Origin: SOKG01 sp964502665
Lineage (GTDB): Bacteria > Chloroflexota > Dehalococcoidia > SZUA-161
DNA: 17,451 bases
Direction: 5' to 3'
NCBI GenBank assembly: GCA_964502665.1
Contig: CAZCXP010000041.1
Coordinates: forward strand, 1 to 17,451
Under the pieces are notes generated by a model. It did not search any database. It saw nothing but the letters and a program-made list of their open reading frames with translations, and was not told the origin of the DNA. How positions within the stretch are numbered: position 1 is the first letter of the stretch; the number at the start of each line of letters is the position of its first letter. The translations under genes and the position numbers were made by a program. Shown here in pieces: positions 7,703 to 15,579 of the stretch.

Positions 7703-7858
7703 GGGGATGAATTGCGGGTGGGGTGGTTAGCAGCTTCTTTGGGAGCTGCAAAGCGAATTCGAGCGACGAAGGTGCGAGAGTTCGCGCCAAAGATACCCCA
7801 CAGCTTGCTGTGGGGAGATTCATTGTTTAGTGCCTGGGGCATTCTAAGAGGGGGAACG
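7703..7858 (+). promoter_or_regulatory. Structured 5' leader of rpsL with three hairpins
   Basis: Three stem-loops follow one another. The first is 7730-7737 with 7742-7749 (8 bp including one G-U, loop UUUG). The second is 7753-7760 with 7778-7785 (8 bp with one G-U, 17-nt loop). The third is 7796-7803 with 7808-7815 (perfect 8 bp, CUUG tetraloop). A weaker 6-bp stem at about 7829-7843 lies just before the ribosome-binding site. None is followed by a U-run, so attenuation by intrinsic termination is unlikely. The position suggests a ribosomal-protein autoregulatory leader, but I recognise no known consensus. Confidence 0.55.
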
Positions 7859-8281
7859 TTGCCCACAATCAGCCAGCTAATCAGAAAAGGGCGCAAAAAA
7901 CTGAAAAAGAAGGTCAAGGCACCTGCGCTTCGCTTTACCTATAACACCCTTAAGGCGAGGAGTGTGCAGGGCAAGGGCTCTCCTCAGAAACGCGGAGTTT
8001 GCCTTCAGGTGAAGACAGTGACGCCGAAGAAACCGAACTCTGCGCTGCGCAAGATCGCGCGGGTGCGGTTGACAAATGGCATGGAAGTGACGGCGTATAT
8101 CCCTGGGGAAGGACATGGCCTACAGGAGCACTCCGTGGTGCTCATCCGGGGGGGGAGGGTTAAAGACCTCCCAGGCGTGCGATATCACATCATCCGTGGT
8201 GCTCTGGATTCTGGTGGCGTTGAGGGGCGCCGACAGGGTCGCAGTCTATATGGTGCCAAAAAGCCCAAGGCTGGGCTTTAG
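7859..8281 (+). CDS. rpsL: 30S ribosomal protein S12
   Basis: S12 sits at the decoding centre and controls accuracy; streptomycin-resistance changes map to it. The 140-residue product starts at TTG (MPTISQLIRKGRKK) with GAGGGGG 4-9 nt upstream. It carries the invariant TPKKPNSALRK and GGRVKDLPGVRY motifs, both with the wild-type lysines, so no classic streptomycin-resistance change is seen. Between PALR and SPQKRGVC there is an insertion of about 13 residues like that of Bacillus S12, absent from E. coli and Thermus. The reading frame happens to stay open back to 7580, but the promoter, leader and N-terminus argue against a longer protein. First gene of the cluster. Confidence 0.96.
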   Translation: MPTISQLIRKGRKKLKKKVKAPALRFTYNTLKARSVQGKGSPQKRGVCLQVKTVTPKKPNSALRKIARVRLTNGMEVTAYIPGEGHGLQEHSVVLIRGGRVKDLPGVRYHIIRGALDSGGVEGRRQGRSLYGAKKPKAGL

Positions 8282-8315
8282 GCGAGCAAACCTGGGGTTT
8301 GTGATAGATGGCTGT

Positions 8316-8342
8316 AAGAGCTTCTAGTTCATAGAAGCTCTT
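8316..8342 (+). promoter_or_regulatory. Stem-loop in the rpsL-rpsG intergenic region
   Basis: A perfect 11-bp inverted repeat, AAGAGCTTCTA (8316-8326) and TAGAAGCTCTT (8332-8342), with a 5-nt loop GTTCA, lies in the 91-nt gap between rpsL and rpsG. It is 20 nt before the rpsG ribosome-binding site. In E. coli the equivalent spacer carries the S7 autoregulatory site. This hairpin holds a comparable position but shows no obvious sequence match. A short UUUGAUU follows, which is too weak for a convincing terminator. Confidence 0.5.
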
Positions 8343-8372
8343 TGATTGAAAGGATGGTTTACGGAGGGGAGG

Positions 8373-8843
8373 ATGTCACGACGAGCTCGAGCGACTAAGA
8401 GGACGCAAACTCCTGACGCCAAGTATCATAGCACGGATCTCGCCGGGTTCATCAACAAGGTTATGAGAAACGGCAAGAAGAGCACGGCGGAGAGGGTCGT
8501 TTACGGTGCTCTGGATATAGTTGAGAGGGAAGTGAAGAAGAATCCCCTGGATGTCTTCGAGCAGGCATTGAAGAACGCGACGCCGGTGCTTGAGGTCAAG
8601 CCACGCAGGGTCGGTGGCGCAACCTATCAGGTGCCCATCGACATCAGGGTAGATCGCCGCCTTGCCTTGGCGATGCGCTGGTTACTGGCTTCAGCAAGGG
8701 CGCGCAAGGGCAAGCCGATGTCAGAGAGGCTAGCAGCAGAGCTGATAGACGCTTTTCGGGGACAGGGGGCCACGATTAAGAAGCGGGAAGATACTCACCG
8801 TATGGCTGAAGCAAACAAGGCTTTTGTCCACTACAGATGGTAG
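8373..8843 (+). CDS. rpsG: 30S ribosomal protein S7
   Basis: S7 is the primary binder that nucleates assembly of the 30S head and lines the E-site. The product is 156 residues, the standard bacterial length. It contains KKSTAERVVYGAL, the conserved VKPRRVGGATYQVPIDIR, and the C-terminal KKREDTHRMAEANKAFVHYRW. The ATG at 8373 follows GGAGGGGAGG. A TTG at 8346 would add nine residues but lacks support. S7 is a known translational autoregulator of the str operon in E. coli, and the upstream hairpin suggests the same possibility here. Confidence 0.96.
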   Translation: MSRRARATKRTQTPDAKYHSTDLAGFINKVMRNGKKSTAERVVYGALDIVEREVKKNPLDVFEQALKNATPVLEVKPRRVGGATYQVPIDIRVDRRLALAMRWLLASARARKGKPMSERLAAELIDAFRGQGATIKKREDTHRMAEANKAFVHYRW

Positions 8844-8900
8844 CGAGGTTTGAGTGTTTTGGCTGATCAGAGAGTCTGCTTAGCTGAGAGGGAACGGGCT

Positions 8901-10976
8901 ATGGCGCGGGCATTACCGCTGGAGCGGGTCAGAAATATCGGCATCATCGCTCACATCGATGCTGGAAAGACAACTGTCACCGAGCTAATCCTGTACCACA
9001 CCGGTCGAACCTACAAAGTGGGGCAGGTGGATGAGGGGACAGCGGTGATGGATTGGATGGAACAGGAGCGTGAGCGTGGGATCACTATTACTGCGGCTGC
9101 CACTAGCTGTGAATGGGCCGGCCATCAGATCAATATTATCGATACTCCGGGGCATGTGGACTTCACCGCTGAAGTGGAACGCAGCCTCAGGGTTCTCGAT
9201 GGCGGGGTGGTAGTGTTTGATGCCCTGGCTGGTGTTGAGCCCCAGTCGGAGACAGTCTGGCGCCAGGCAGATAGCTATCGTGTTCCCAGGATATGCTTTG
9301 TCAACAAGATGGACCGCGTCGGCGCCGACTATTTTGCGACAGTGCAGATGATCAAAGATCGTCTCAGGGCTAACCCTGTGCCCCTACAGATACCTCTGGG
9401 CGCGGAAGCATCCTTTAAGGGAGTAATCGACCTTGTTGAAGGCAAAGCCTGGATTTTCCCCGAGGACCCTGACGCAGAGCCGGTGGAGGTGCCTATACCC
9501 GGGGAATACAAAAAGGCGGCTGCCAACTATCGGGAGAAACTGATTGAACAGGTTGCTGAGAGCGATGAGCCGCTAGTGAATGCATATTTGGAGGGTGAGC
9601 CCATCGCTGCCCCGGAGATCAAGGCTGCGCTGAGGAGGGCAACTCTGTCCACGAGGATTGTCCCAGTGCTCTGTGGCAGCGCCGTGAGGAACAAGGGGAT
9701 ACAGCCTGTTCTGGATGCTGTAGTCAACTACCTCCCTTCACCCTTGGATGTACCTCCGGTTCAAGGCATCGACCCCAGGACGGGTAAAGAGAGCTTTCGC
9801 GAAGCTAGCGATGAAGCCCCGTTTTCCGCCCTGGCTTTCAAGATAGTCTCCGATCCTTTCGTTGGCCGTCTGGTCTATCTGCGAGTATATTCAGGTAAAG
9901 CCCGGACTGGCTCACAGGTTTTGAATTCGGCAAGGGGGCGCAAAGAGCGTTTGGGGCGGTTGCTGCGGATGCACGCCAACCGGCGAGAGGACATGGAGGA
10001 GATAAGCTGTGGCCGGATCGCTGCTGCAGTTGGTCTCAAGAACACCTTTACCGGAGACACCATATGTGATCCTGCCAAACCTATCGTTCTGGAAACGATC
10101 AAGTTCCCAGAGCCGGTTATCTCCGTTGCCATCGAGCCCAGGAGTAAGGTCGATCAGGATAGGATTGGCGATGCCCTGAACAAGCTGGCGGACGAGGATC
10201 CCACCTTCAAAACCCGCTATGACCAAGATACCGGGCAGACCATACTCTCAGGGATGGGGGAGCTTCACATTGACGTTATTGTCGATAGGTTGGTACGAGA
10301 GTATAGAGTGGATGCCAAGATAGGTAAGCCGCAGGTTGCCTATAGGGAGACGATCTCCATTCCCGTGCGCGTCGAAGGTAGTTTTGTCAGGCAGACTGGT
10401 GGGCATGGCCAGTACGGTCACGTCTGGCTTGAACTTGAGCCGATGGAACGAGGTGGTGGCTTCAAGTTCGTCAATAAGATACCAGGCGGGGTGATCCCCA
10501 AGCAGTATATTCCTGCAGTGGAACAAGGTGTCAGGGAGGCGATGGAGAGCGGTGTGCTCGCGGGGTATCCGATAATCGATGTCCGTGTCACTGCCTTCGA
10601 CGGTAGTTATCATCAGGTTGACTCTTCAGATATAGCCTTCAAGATGGCAGGAGCGATAGCGTTGAGGAATGGTCTCAAGAAGGCCAAGCCCAAGCTCCTT
10701 GAGCCGATAATGAAGCTTGAGGTGGCGACTCCCAAGGAGTTCCTGGGGGACATAATCAGCGATCTCAATGCTCGGAGGGCCAGGGTTGAGGCTGTGGAGT
10801 TGCGGGCTTGGACGCACATAATTCGTGGCCATTTGCCGCTGGCTGAGAGTTTCGGCTATGCTACTGACCTGCGGTCAATAAGCCAGGGAAGGGCAACTTA
10901 TTCCATGGAGTTTGATCATTATCAGGAAGTCCCCGGGGAGCAGGCCGAAGAGATAATCAGCAGAATGAGAGGCTAG
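8901..10976 (+). CDS. fusA: Elongation factor G
   Basis: EF-G is the GTPase that drives translocation and, with ribosome recycling factor, subunit splitting. The product is 691 residues from the ATG at 8901 (MARALPLERVRNIGIIAH), with GAGAGGGA 8 nt upstream. GTPase motifs are intact: G1 AHIDAGKTT (17-25), G2 RGITI (59-63), G3 DTPGH (81-85), G4 NKMD (135-138) and G5 GSA. Domains II to V follow, including VRQTGGHGQYGHVW in domain IV and the C-terminal YSMEFDHYQEVPG. A TTG at 8850 would add 17 residues and is unlikely. The stop codon touches the rpsJ start with no gap; tuf, often next in other bacteria, is absent. Confidence 0.97.
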   Translation: MARALPLERVRNIGIIAHIDAGKTTVTELILYHTGRTYKVGQVDEGTAVMDWMEQERERGITITAAATSCEWAGHQINIIDTPGHVDFTAEVERSLRVLDGGVVVFDALAGVEPQSETVWRQADSYRVPRICFVNKMDRVGADYFATVQMIKDRLRANPVPLQIPLGAEASFKGVIDLVEGKAWIFPEDPDAEPVEVPIPGEYKKAAANYREKLIEQVAESDEPLVNAYLEGEPIAAPEIKAALRRATLSTRIVPVLCGSAVRNKGIQPVLDAVVNYLPSPLDVPPVQGIDPRTGKESFREASDEAPFSALAFKIVSDPFVGRLVYLRVYSGKARTGSQVLNSARGRKERLGRLLRMHANRREDMEEISCGRIAAAVGLKNTFTGDTICDPAKPIVLETIKFPEPVISVAIEPRSKVDQDRIGDALNKLADEDPTFKTRYDQDTGQTILSGMGELHIDVIVDRLVREYRVDAKIGKPQVAYRETISIPVRVEGSFVRQTGGHGQYGHVWLELEPMERGGGFKFVNKIPGGVIPKQYIPAVEQGVREAMESGVLAGYPIIDVRVTAFDGSYHQVDSSDIAFKMAGAIALRNGLKKAKPKLLEPIMKLEVATPKEFLGDIISDLNARRARVEAVELRAWTHIIRGHLPLAESFGYATDLRSISQGRATYSMEFDHYQEVPGEQAEEIISRMRG

Positions 10977-11285
10977 ATGCCTAAGCAGAAGATACGTATC
11001 AAGCTTAAAGCATTCGATCACCGAATACTGGATCAATCGGCAGTGCAGATTGTGGAGGCGGCAGAGCGCACAGGGGCGGCGGTGGTTGGGCCTGTGCCTC
11101 TCCCCACCCATATAAAGAAATTCTGCGTTATACGTTCTCCGCATGTGGACAAGGATTCCCGGGAGCAGTTTGAGATCAGGACTCATAAGAGGCTGATTGA
11201 TATTATGGACCCTACCACGAAGACCATTGACGCTCTGACCACTCTGAACCTCCCGGCAGGGGTGGATATCGAGATAAAGCTCTAG
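10977..11285 (+). CDS. rpsJ: 30S ribosomal protein S10
   Basis: S10 is part of the 30S head and, as NusE, of transcription antitermination complexes. The 102-residue product has KIRIKLKAFDHRILDQSA at the N-terminus, GPVPLPTHIKKFCVIRSPH in the middle, and the EQFEIRTHKRLIDI segment. The ATG starts on the base after the fusA stop, so it probably depends on translational coupling, helped by GAGAGG inside the fusA end. It marks the join between the str-type and S10-type parts of the cluster. Confidence 0.96.
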   Translation: MPKQKIRIKLKAFDHRILDQSAVQIVEAAERTGAAVVGPVPLPTHIKKFCVIRSPHVDKDSREQFEIRTHKRLIDIMDPTTKTIDALTTLNLPAGVDIEIKL

Positions 11286-11299
11286 TTAGGTTATAGCGG

Positions 11300-11923
11300 A
11301 TGTTTAGCGGGCTCATCGGTCGAAAAATAGGCATGACACAGGTATTTACCGAAGACGGCGCTGTGGAAGCGGTGACTGCTATCGAAGCTGGTCCCTGTAC
11401 TGTGACGCAGATCAAGAGTGTTGGCAAGGAAGGCTACAACGCGGTCCAGCTCGGCTTCTGCGAGGCGAAGCGGCTCAATTCTCCTGAGCGGGGGCATCTG
11501 GGGAAGCTTGGTCTGTTCAAGCACTTGAGGGAGTTCAGCGTCGAGGATACTTCTGACATCGAATTGGGACATCGGGTAGATGTCAGTCTGTTCCAGCCTG
11601 GGGACCTGGTGGATGTCGTCGGGACGTCCAAGGGGAGGGGCTTTGCGGGCACGGTCAAGCGCCATCACTTCGCTGGTGGGCCCAAAACCCACGGACAGTC
11701 TGATCGCCACCGTGCTCCTGGTTCTGTGGGGGCGGGCACCGACCCAGGACGGGTACTCAAGGGGCAGAGGATGGCGGGGCATATGGGAAACCGGAGGGTC
11801 ACGGTGAAGCGTATCGAGGTGGTTAAGGCTGATCCGGACCGCAATCTCCTCTTGGTCAAAGGGGCAGTGCCTGGGGCCAGGAATGGGCTGCTGGAGATAA
11901 GGAAATCCAGGGTGCACGGCTAG
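11300..11923 (+). CDS. rplC: 50S ribosomal protein L3
   Basis: L3 is an early assembly protein whose long extension reaches the peptidyl transferase centre. The 207-residue product begins MFSGLIGRKIGMTQVF. It holds the conserved central loop FAGGPKTHGQSDRHRAPGSVG and the GQRMAGHMGNRRVTV segment, whose Gln is the family's methylation site in some bacteria. The start ATG has only a weak UAGG 9 nt upstream, 14 nt after rpsJ. Length and motifs are normal. Confidence 0.95.
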   Translation: MFSGLIGRKIGMTQVFTEDGAVEAVTAIEAGPCTVTQIKSVGKEGYNAVQLGFCEAKRLNSPERGHLGKLGLFKHLREFSVEDTSDIELGHRVDVSLFQPGDLVDVVGTSKGRGFAGTVKRHHFAGGPKTHGQSDRHRAPGSVGAGTDPGRVLKGQRMAGHMGNRRVTVKRIEVVKADPDRNLLLVKGAVPGARNGLLEIRKSRVHG

Positions 11924-11938
11924 AAGTTGGGAGACGCT

Positions 11939-12592
11939 TTGCAGGTTTCAGTATATAGTATCGAAGGCCAGGTAGTTGACCAGATCGAACTCGATGAGAC
12001 TGTCTTCGGTGTACCACCAAACGAGGCAGTGGTGCATCAGGCTTTGGTGAGGCAGCGAGCAAACTCCCGTGTGGGAACCGCCAGCACCAAGACACGGAGC
12101 GAGGTCTCGGGAAGCTCCCGTAAGCTGTATCGTCAGAAGCACACGGGATTTGCACGGGCTGGGAGTAGGAGATCGCCGACACGCCGTGGCGGTGGGGTAG
12201 CTTTCGGCCCCCGGCCACGAAGCTACAAGCAGGCGATGCCCAAGAAGATGAGACGCTTAGCCTTGAAGTGCGTCCTCTCAGCCAAGGTAGCTGATGGCGA
12301 GCTTCTGGTGATTGACTCGTTTGGCCTGGAGCAGCCCGCGACTAAGCAAGTGGTGCGTGTTCTGAAGGCGCTGGGGATTGAGTCTTCGGTCTTGCTGGTC
12401 ACCGCTGAGCCAGATAGGAATGTAATCAAGTCCGCTCGCAATATCGAGAGGGCAAAAACGCTGCCCGCTGGTATGTTGAACGTTGTCGATCTGCTGTCGC
12501 ATAGAATGCTGCTTATGACTGTTGATGCGGTGCGCTGTGTCGAGGCGACGTGGGGCAGGAAGCAGGTAGCTGCCGGGGCTCAGGCCTCTTAG
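11939..12592 (+). CDS. rplD: 50S ribosomal protein L4
   Basis: L4 lines the upper peptide exit tunnel; in E. coli it also represses its own S10 operon. The predicted product is 217 residues from TTG at 11939 (MQVSVYSIEGQVVDQIEL), which matches the family N-terminus and has GGGAG 5 nt upstream. A TTG at 11927 would add four residues but has no ribosome-binding site. The tunnel-loop region is present: GTASTKTRSEVSG, then RQKHTGFARAGSRRSP and RRGGGVAFGPRPRSY. The usual GGGRKPWRQKGTGRAR is changed to SSRKLYRQKHTGFAR in this copy. Confidence 0.94.
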   Translation: MQVSVYSIEGQVVDQIELDETVFGVPPNEAVVHQALVRQRANSRVGTASTKTRSEVSGSSRKLYRQKHTGFARAGSRRSPTRRGGGVAFGPRPRSYKQAMPKKMRRLALKCVLSAKVADGELLVIDSFGLEQPATKQVVRVLKALGIESSVLLVTAEPDRNVIKSARNIERAKTLPAGMLNVVDLLSHRMLLMTVDAVRCVEATWGRKQVAAGAQAS

Positions 12593-12602
12593 GGGGGAGA
12601 GG

Positions 12603-12887
12603 ATGCACAGCTACGAAGTACTGCGCCGGCCCCTTATTACTGAGAAGAATACGATGCTTGTTGAGCAGAACAAGTATGCCTTTGAGGTAGCCCGAAATGC
12701 CAACAAGCCTCAGATAAAGGAAGCGGTGGAAAAGGCGTTCAAGGTGAAGGTGTCCTCAGTGAACGTGATGCGCGTGCCGGGCAAGATGCGCCGCGCCGGC
12801 AGGGGGCGGGGGCTGACATCGCCCTGGAAGAAGGCAGTGGTTACCCTGGAGCCGGGAAATAAGATCGAGCTTTTTGAAGGTGTATAG
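12603..12887 (+). CDS. rplW: 50S ribosomal protein L23
   Basis: L23 surrounds the tunnel exit and docks trigger factor and the signal recognition particle. The 94-residue product has VLRRPLITEKNTMLVEQNKY at the N-terminus, the AVEKAFKVKVSSVNVMRVPG core, and a basic loop KMRRAGRGRG. The ATG follows the near-perfect GGGGGGAGAGG, 10 nt after rplD. Length is typical. Confidence 0.95.
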   Translation: MHSYEVLRRPLITEKNTMLVEQNKYAFEVARNANKPQIKEAVEKAFKVKVSSVNVMRVPGKMRRAGRGRGLTSPWKKAVVTLEPGNKIELFEGV

Positions 12888-12926
12888 ACGTGAACTTGAA
12901 TGAGGTGCTGCTAGAGGAGGCCAGCT

Positions 12927-13751
12927 TTGGCACTTAAGATATACCGCCCCACGTCCCCGGGACGGAGGGGTATGGTCGGCGCCGATTTCTCCGAGATCAC
13001 CAAGAAGAAGCCGGAGAAGTCACTGCTCGTGCCCTTGATGAAGAAGGCGGGGAGGAGCAATCAGGGGAGGATAACGGTACGCCACCGCGGGGGTGGGGCC
13101 AAACGGAGGCTTAGGATTATTGACTTCAAACGGGATAAGTTTGGCGTTCCAGGCAGAGTAGCCTCCATCGAGTATGACCCCAACCGCTCGGCGAATATCG
13201 CTCTGATCAATTACGCCGATGGCGAGAAGCGCTATATCCTGGCTCCTCTGGGACTCAGGGTGGGTGATACCATCTCCTCGGGTCAGGGCGTGGAAATAAA
13301 GCCTGGTAACGCTCTGCCGTTGAAGTCGGTCCCTCTAGGCACTGCGGTCCACAATATCGAGCTCAACCGTGGCAAGGGGGGGCAGATGGTGCGTAGTGCT
13401 GGGGGCTCTGCTCAGGTTATGGCCAAGGAGGCTGGCTATGCCTTGGTGAGATTGCCCTCGGGGGAGCTTCGTCGAGTCGATGGGGAGTGTCTGTGTACTG
13501 TGGGGCAGGTGGGCAACATTGACCATAGCAATATCTCTCTGGGCAAGGCGGGCCGCAGGAGGCTTATGGGCTGGCGGCCTACGGTGCGCGGTTCAGCGAT
13601 GACGCCCCGAGATCATCCTCATGGTGGTGGCGAGGGGCGGTCGCCCATCGGACATCCCGGGCCCAAAACCCCCTGGGGCAAGCCAGCACTGGGCTACAGG
13701 ACAAGGCGCAATAAGCGCAGCGACAGGCTGATTCTGAGGAGAAGGAAATAG
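12927..13751 (+). CDS. rplB: 50S ribosomal protein L2
   Basis: L2 is one of the most conserved 23S rRNA binders, needed for subunit joining and peptidyl transfer. The 274-residue product starts at TTG (MALKIYRPTSPGRRGM) with AGAGGAGG 6 nt upstream. It has the RNA-binding VRHRGGGAKRRLRIIDFKR segment, and the invariant HPHGGGEGRSPIG near the C-terminus carrying the conserved histidine, followed by the basic LGYRTRRNKRSDRLILRRRK tail. It follows rplW after 39 nt. No oddity beyond the TTG start, which is rare for such a highly translated gene. Confidence 0.96.
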   Translation: MALKIYRPTSPGRRGMVGADFSEITKKKPEKSLLVPLMKKAGRSNQGRITVRHRGGGAKRRLRIIDFKRDKFGVPGRVASIEYDPNRSANIALINYADGEKRYILAPLGLRVGDTISSGQGVEIKPGNALPLKSVPLGTAVHNIELNRGKGGQMVRSAGGSAQVMAKEAGYALVRLPSGELRRVDGECLCTVGQVGNIDHSNISLGKAGRRRLMGWRPTVRGSAMTPRDHPHGGGEGRSPIGHPGPKTPWGKPALGYRTRRNKRSDRLILRRRK

Positions 13752-13772
13752 CATTTCAGGAGGTCTAAGGGA

Positions 13773-14078
13773 GTGTCGAGGTCGATCAAGAAAGGCCCTT
13801 TCGTTGACGGCAAGCTGCTCAAAAAAGTGGATATGCTGAATCGAACCGAGCTGAAGGCGGTGATCAAGACCTGGTCACGTGCATCGACCATCGTCCCGCA
13901 GATGATCGGGCTCACCATCGGGGTGCATGATGGCAGGAGGCATGTTCCTATCTTTATCACCGAGAACATGGTGGGCCACAAACTGGGAGAGTTTGCCCCC
14001 ACCAGGACCTACAGGGGACATTCTGCCAAATCCGAGAGGATAACTCGGGTAAGGAAATCACCGACAGGGAAAAGGTAG
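13773..14078 (+). CDS. rpsS: 30S ribosomal protein S19
   Basis: S19 lies in the 30S head and contacts S13 and the A-site side. The 101-residue product starts at GTG (MSRSIKKGPFVDGKLLKKVD), preceded by AGGAGGT 8 nt upstream. Family landmarks are WSRASTIVPQMIGLTIGVHD, GRRHVPIFITENMVGHKLGE, and FAPTRTYRGH. Length is slightly above the 92-93 residues of E. coli, because of a short C-terminal tail (SAKSERITRVRKSPTGKR). Confidence 0.95.
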   Translation: MSRSIKKGPFVDGKLLKKVDMLNRTELKAVIKTWSRASTIVPQMIGLTIGVHDGRRHVPIFITENMVGHKLGEFAPTRTYRGHSAKSERITRVRKSPTGKR

Positions 14079-14103
14079 GCCTTTCTGAGCGAGGAGCGAG
14101 GAA

Positions 14104-14436
14104 GTGGAAGTAGTAGCAAGGGCGAGGCAGATAAGGATATCGCCGCGAAAAATGCGCCTGGTGTTGGACACAGTGCGTGGGAAGAAGGTAGATGAAGCCT
14201 TGGCTATACTCAGCTTCTTACCCACACCGGCGGCTCGAACTGTGGCTAAGGTGGTCAAGTCGGCGGCTGCCAATGCTGAAAACAACTACCAGATGACGCC
14301 AGCACAGCTCAGGATAGTCAAGACATTTGCCGATGAAGGACAAACCCTGAAGAGATTCCGCGCCGGCGCTCGGGGCAGGGTAAACCCTTTTCGGCGCCGC
14401 TTTAGCCATATTACAGTCATTGTAGAGGAGGAGTGA
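14104..14436 (+). CDS. rplV: 50S ribosomal protein L22
   Basis: L22 reaches from the particle surface into the exit tunnel with a long hairpin, where macrolide-resistance changes arise. The 110-residue product starts at GTG (MEVVARARQIRISPRKMRLV) with GGAGCGAGGAA upstream. It contains VVKSAAANAENNYQM and the hairpin and strand region LKRFRAGARGRVNPFRRRFS followed by HITVIVEEE. It is compact, with no N- or C-terminal extension. The stop codon is immediately followed by the rpsC start. Confidence 0.94.
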   Translation: MEVVARARQIRISPRKMRLVLDTVRGKKVDEALAILSFLPTPAARTVAKVVKSAAANAENNYQMTPAQLRIVKTFADEGQTLKRFRAGARGRVNPFRRRFSHITVIVEEE

Positions 14437-15123
14437 TTGGGACATAAAGTTCATCCCTTTGGTTTTAGGATCGGCATAGTCAGGGACTGGCGTTCCCGGT
14501 GGTACGACGAGAAGCATTACGCGGAACTGGTGTACGAAGACATAGAAATTCGCCGCATTATTCATTCCAACTATCACGAAGCCGGCATTTCTCAGATCGA
14601 AATCGAGCGCAAAGCAAATGAGGTCACGGTAACCGTCCATACCGCCAGGCCTGGTGTTGTTATCGGCCGTGGTGGGCAGAGGGTGGATGAGCTGAGGGTC
14701 CTTCTGGAGAAACACACCGGGAAAAAGGTCCGCCTCAATATTCAGGAGATCAAGGAACCTGAGCTCGATGCCACGCTGGTTGCCCAGAACATCGCTGAAC
14801 AGCTCAGGAGGCGTGTATCCTATCGTAGAGCCATCAAGCAGTCCATTTCCAGGACTATGTTACGGGGGGCTAAGGGGGTAAAGATAAAGTGCTCGGGGAG
14901 GCTCGGCGGGGCGGAGATCGCTCGCCGTGAGACCGGGCACGAGGGGAGCGTCCCTCTGCATACTCTTAGGGCTGATATAGACTATGGCTTTGCTGAGTCT
15001 CTCACTCCCATGGGGCTTATCGGGGTCAAAGTGTGGATCTATAAGGGGGATATCCTTCCCGAAGCCAGCCTGGTGGAGGAGGTGGAGGGAGAGGAAGTAT
15101 TGGTGGAGCCGAGTGAGGAATAG
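14437..15123 (+). CDS. rpsC: 30S ribosomal protein S3
   Basis: S3 guards the mRNA entry site and contributes to helicase activity. The product is 228 residues and starts at TTG (MGHKVHPFGFRIGIVRDW), directly after the rplV TGA, with AGAGGAGG placed inside the rplV end. A type II KH domain with VIGRGGQRVDELR (about residues 74-86) and the C-terminal MLRGAKGVKIKCSGRLGGAE are present. The tail is acidic (EEVEGEEVLVEPSEE). The zero-length junction points to translational coupling with rplV. Confidence 0.95.
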   Translation: MGHKVHPFGFRIGIVRDWRSRWYDEKHYAELVYEDIEIRRIIHSNYHEAGISQIEIERKANEVTVTVHTARPGVVIGRGGQRVDELRVLLEKHTGKKVRLNIQEIKEPELDATLVAQNIAEQLRRRVSYRRAIKQSISRTMLRGAKGVKIKCSGRLGGAEIARRETGHEGSVPLHTLRADIDYGFAESLTPMGLIGVKVWIYKGDILPEASLVEEVEGEEVLVEPSEE

Positions 15124-15138
15124 CATAGGAAGAGAGCA

Positions 15139-15567
15139 ATGCTTCAGCCAAAGCGAGTAAAATATCGCAGAGTTCATCGCGGGCACCGCAGGGGCAAAGC
15201 GCAGGCTGGCAATACCGTGGCCTTCGGCGATTTTGGGCTTCAGGCTCAGGAGTCAGCCTGGATCACTAGCCGCCAGATCGAGGCAGCGCGGCGTGCTATA
15301 GTGCATAGCGTGAGGAGGGGAGGCAAGGTCTGGATTCGTATTTACCCCGACAAGCCTGTGACCTCGAAGCCAGCAGAAACCAGGATGGGTAGCGGCAAAG
15401 GCTCCCTCGACCATTGGGTGGCGGTGGTTAAACGAGGTAGGATCTTATTTGAGATATCTGGAGTCAAGGAGGATGTGGCTCGGGAGTCGATGCGCCTGGC
15501 TTCACATAAACTTCCAGTCCAGACCAAGTTCGTTGGCAGAGAGACCTTGGTTGAAGTAGCTTCGTAA
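15139..15567 (+). CDS. rplP: 50S ribosomal protein L16
   Basis: L16 organises the A-site tRNA pocket of the 50S subunit. The 142-residue product starts at ATG (MLQPKRVKYRRVHRGHRRGK) with AGGAAGAGAG upstream. It has the conserved AWITSRQIEAARRAI, GGKVWIRIYPDKPVTSKPAE, and ETRMGSGKGSLDHWVAVV segments, the last lining the tRNA elbow contact. Length and motifs are normal. It lies 15 nt after rpsC. Confidence 0.96.
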   Translation: MLQPKRVKYRRVHRGHRRGKAQAGNTVAFGDFGLQAQESAWITSRQIEAARRAIVHSVRRGGKVWIRIYPDKPVTSKPAETRMGSGKGSLDHWVAVVKRGRILFEISGVKEDVARESMRLASHKLPVQTKFVGRETLVEVAS

Positions 15568-15579
15568 CTGGTGATATCA

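Noticed and set aside
7707..7730. Seven-codon leader peptide MNCGWGG at the predicted rpsL transcription start
   Set aside because: Its ATG lies within a few bases of the predicted start site with no ribosome-binding site. Too short to support.
7580..7858. 93-codon N-terminal extension of S12
   Set aside because: The frame stays open, but it covers the consensus promoter and the hairpin leader. The protein family begins at MPTISQLIRKG, where a strong ribosome-binding site precedes a TTG.
12890..12937. 15-codon frame (MNLNEVLLEEASFGT) overlapping the rplB start
   Set aside because: It spans the rplB ribosome-binding site, and such short frames arise easily by chance. Translational coupling is conceivable but not shown.
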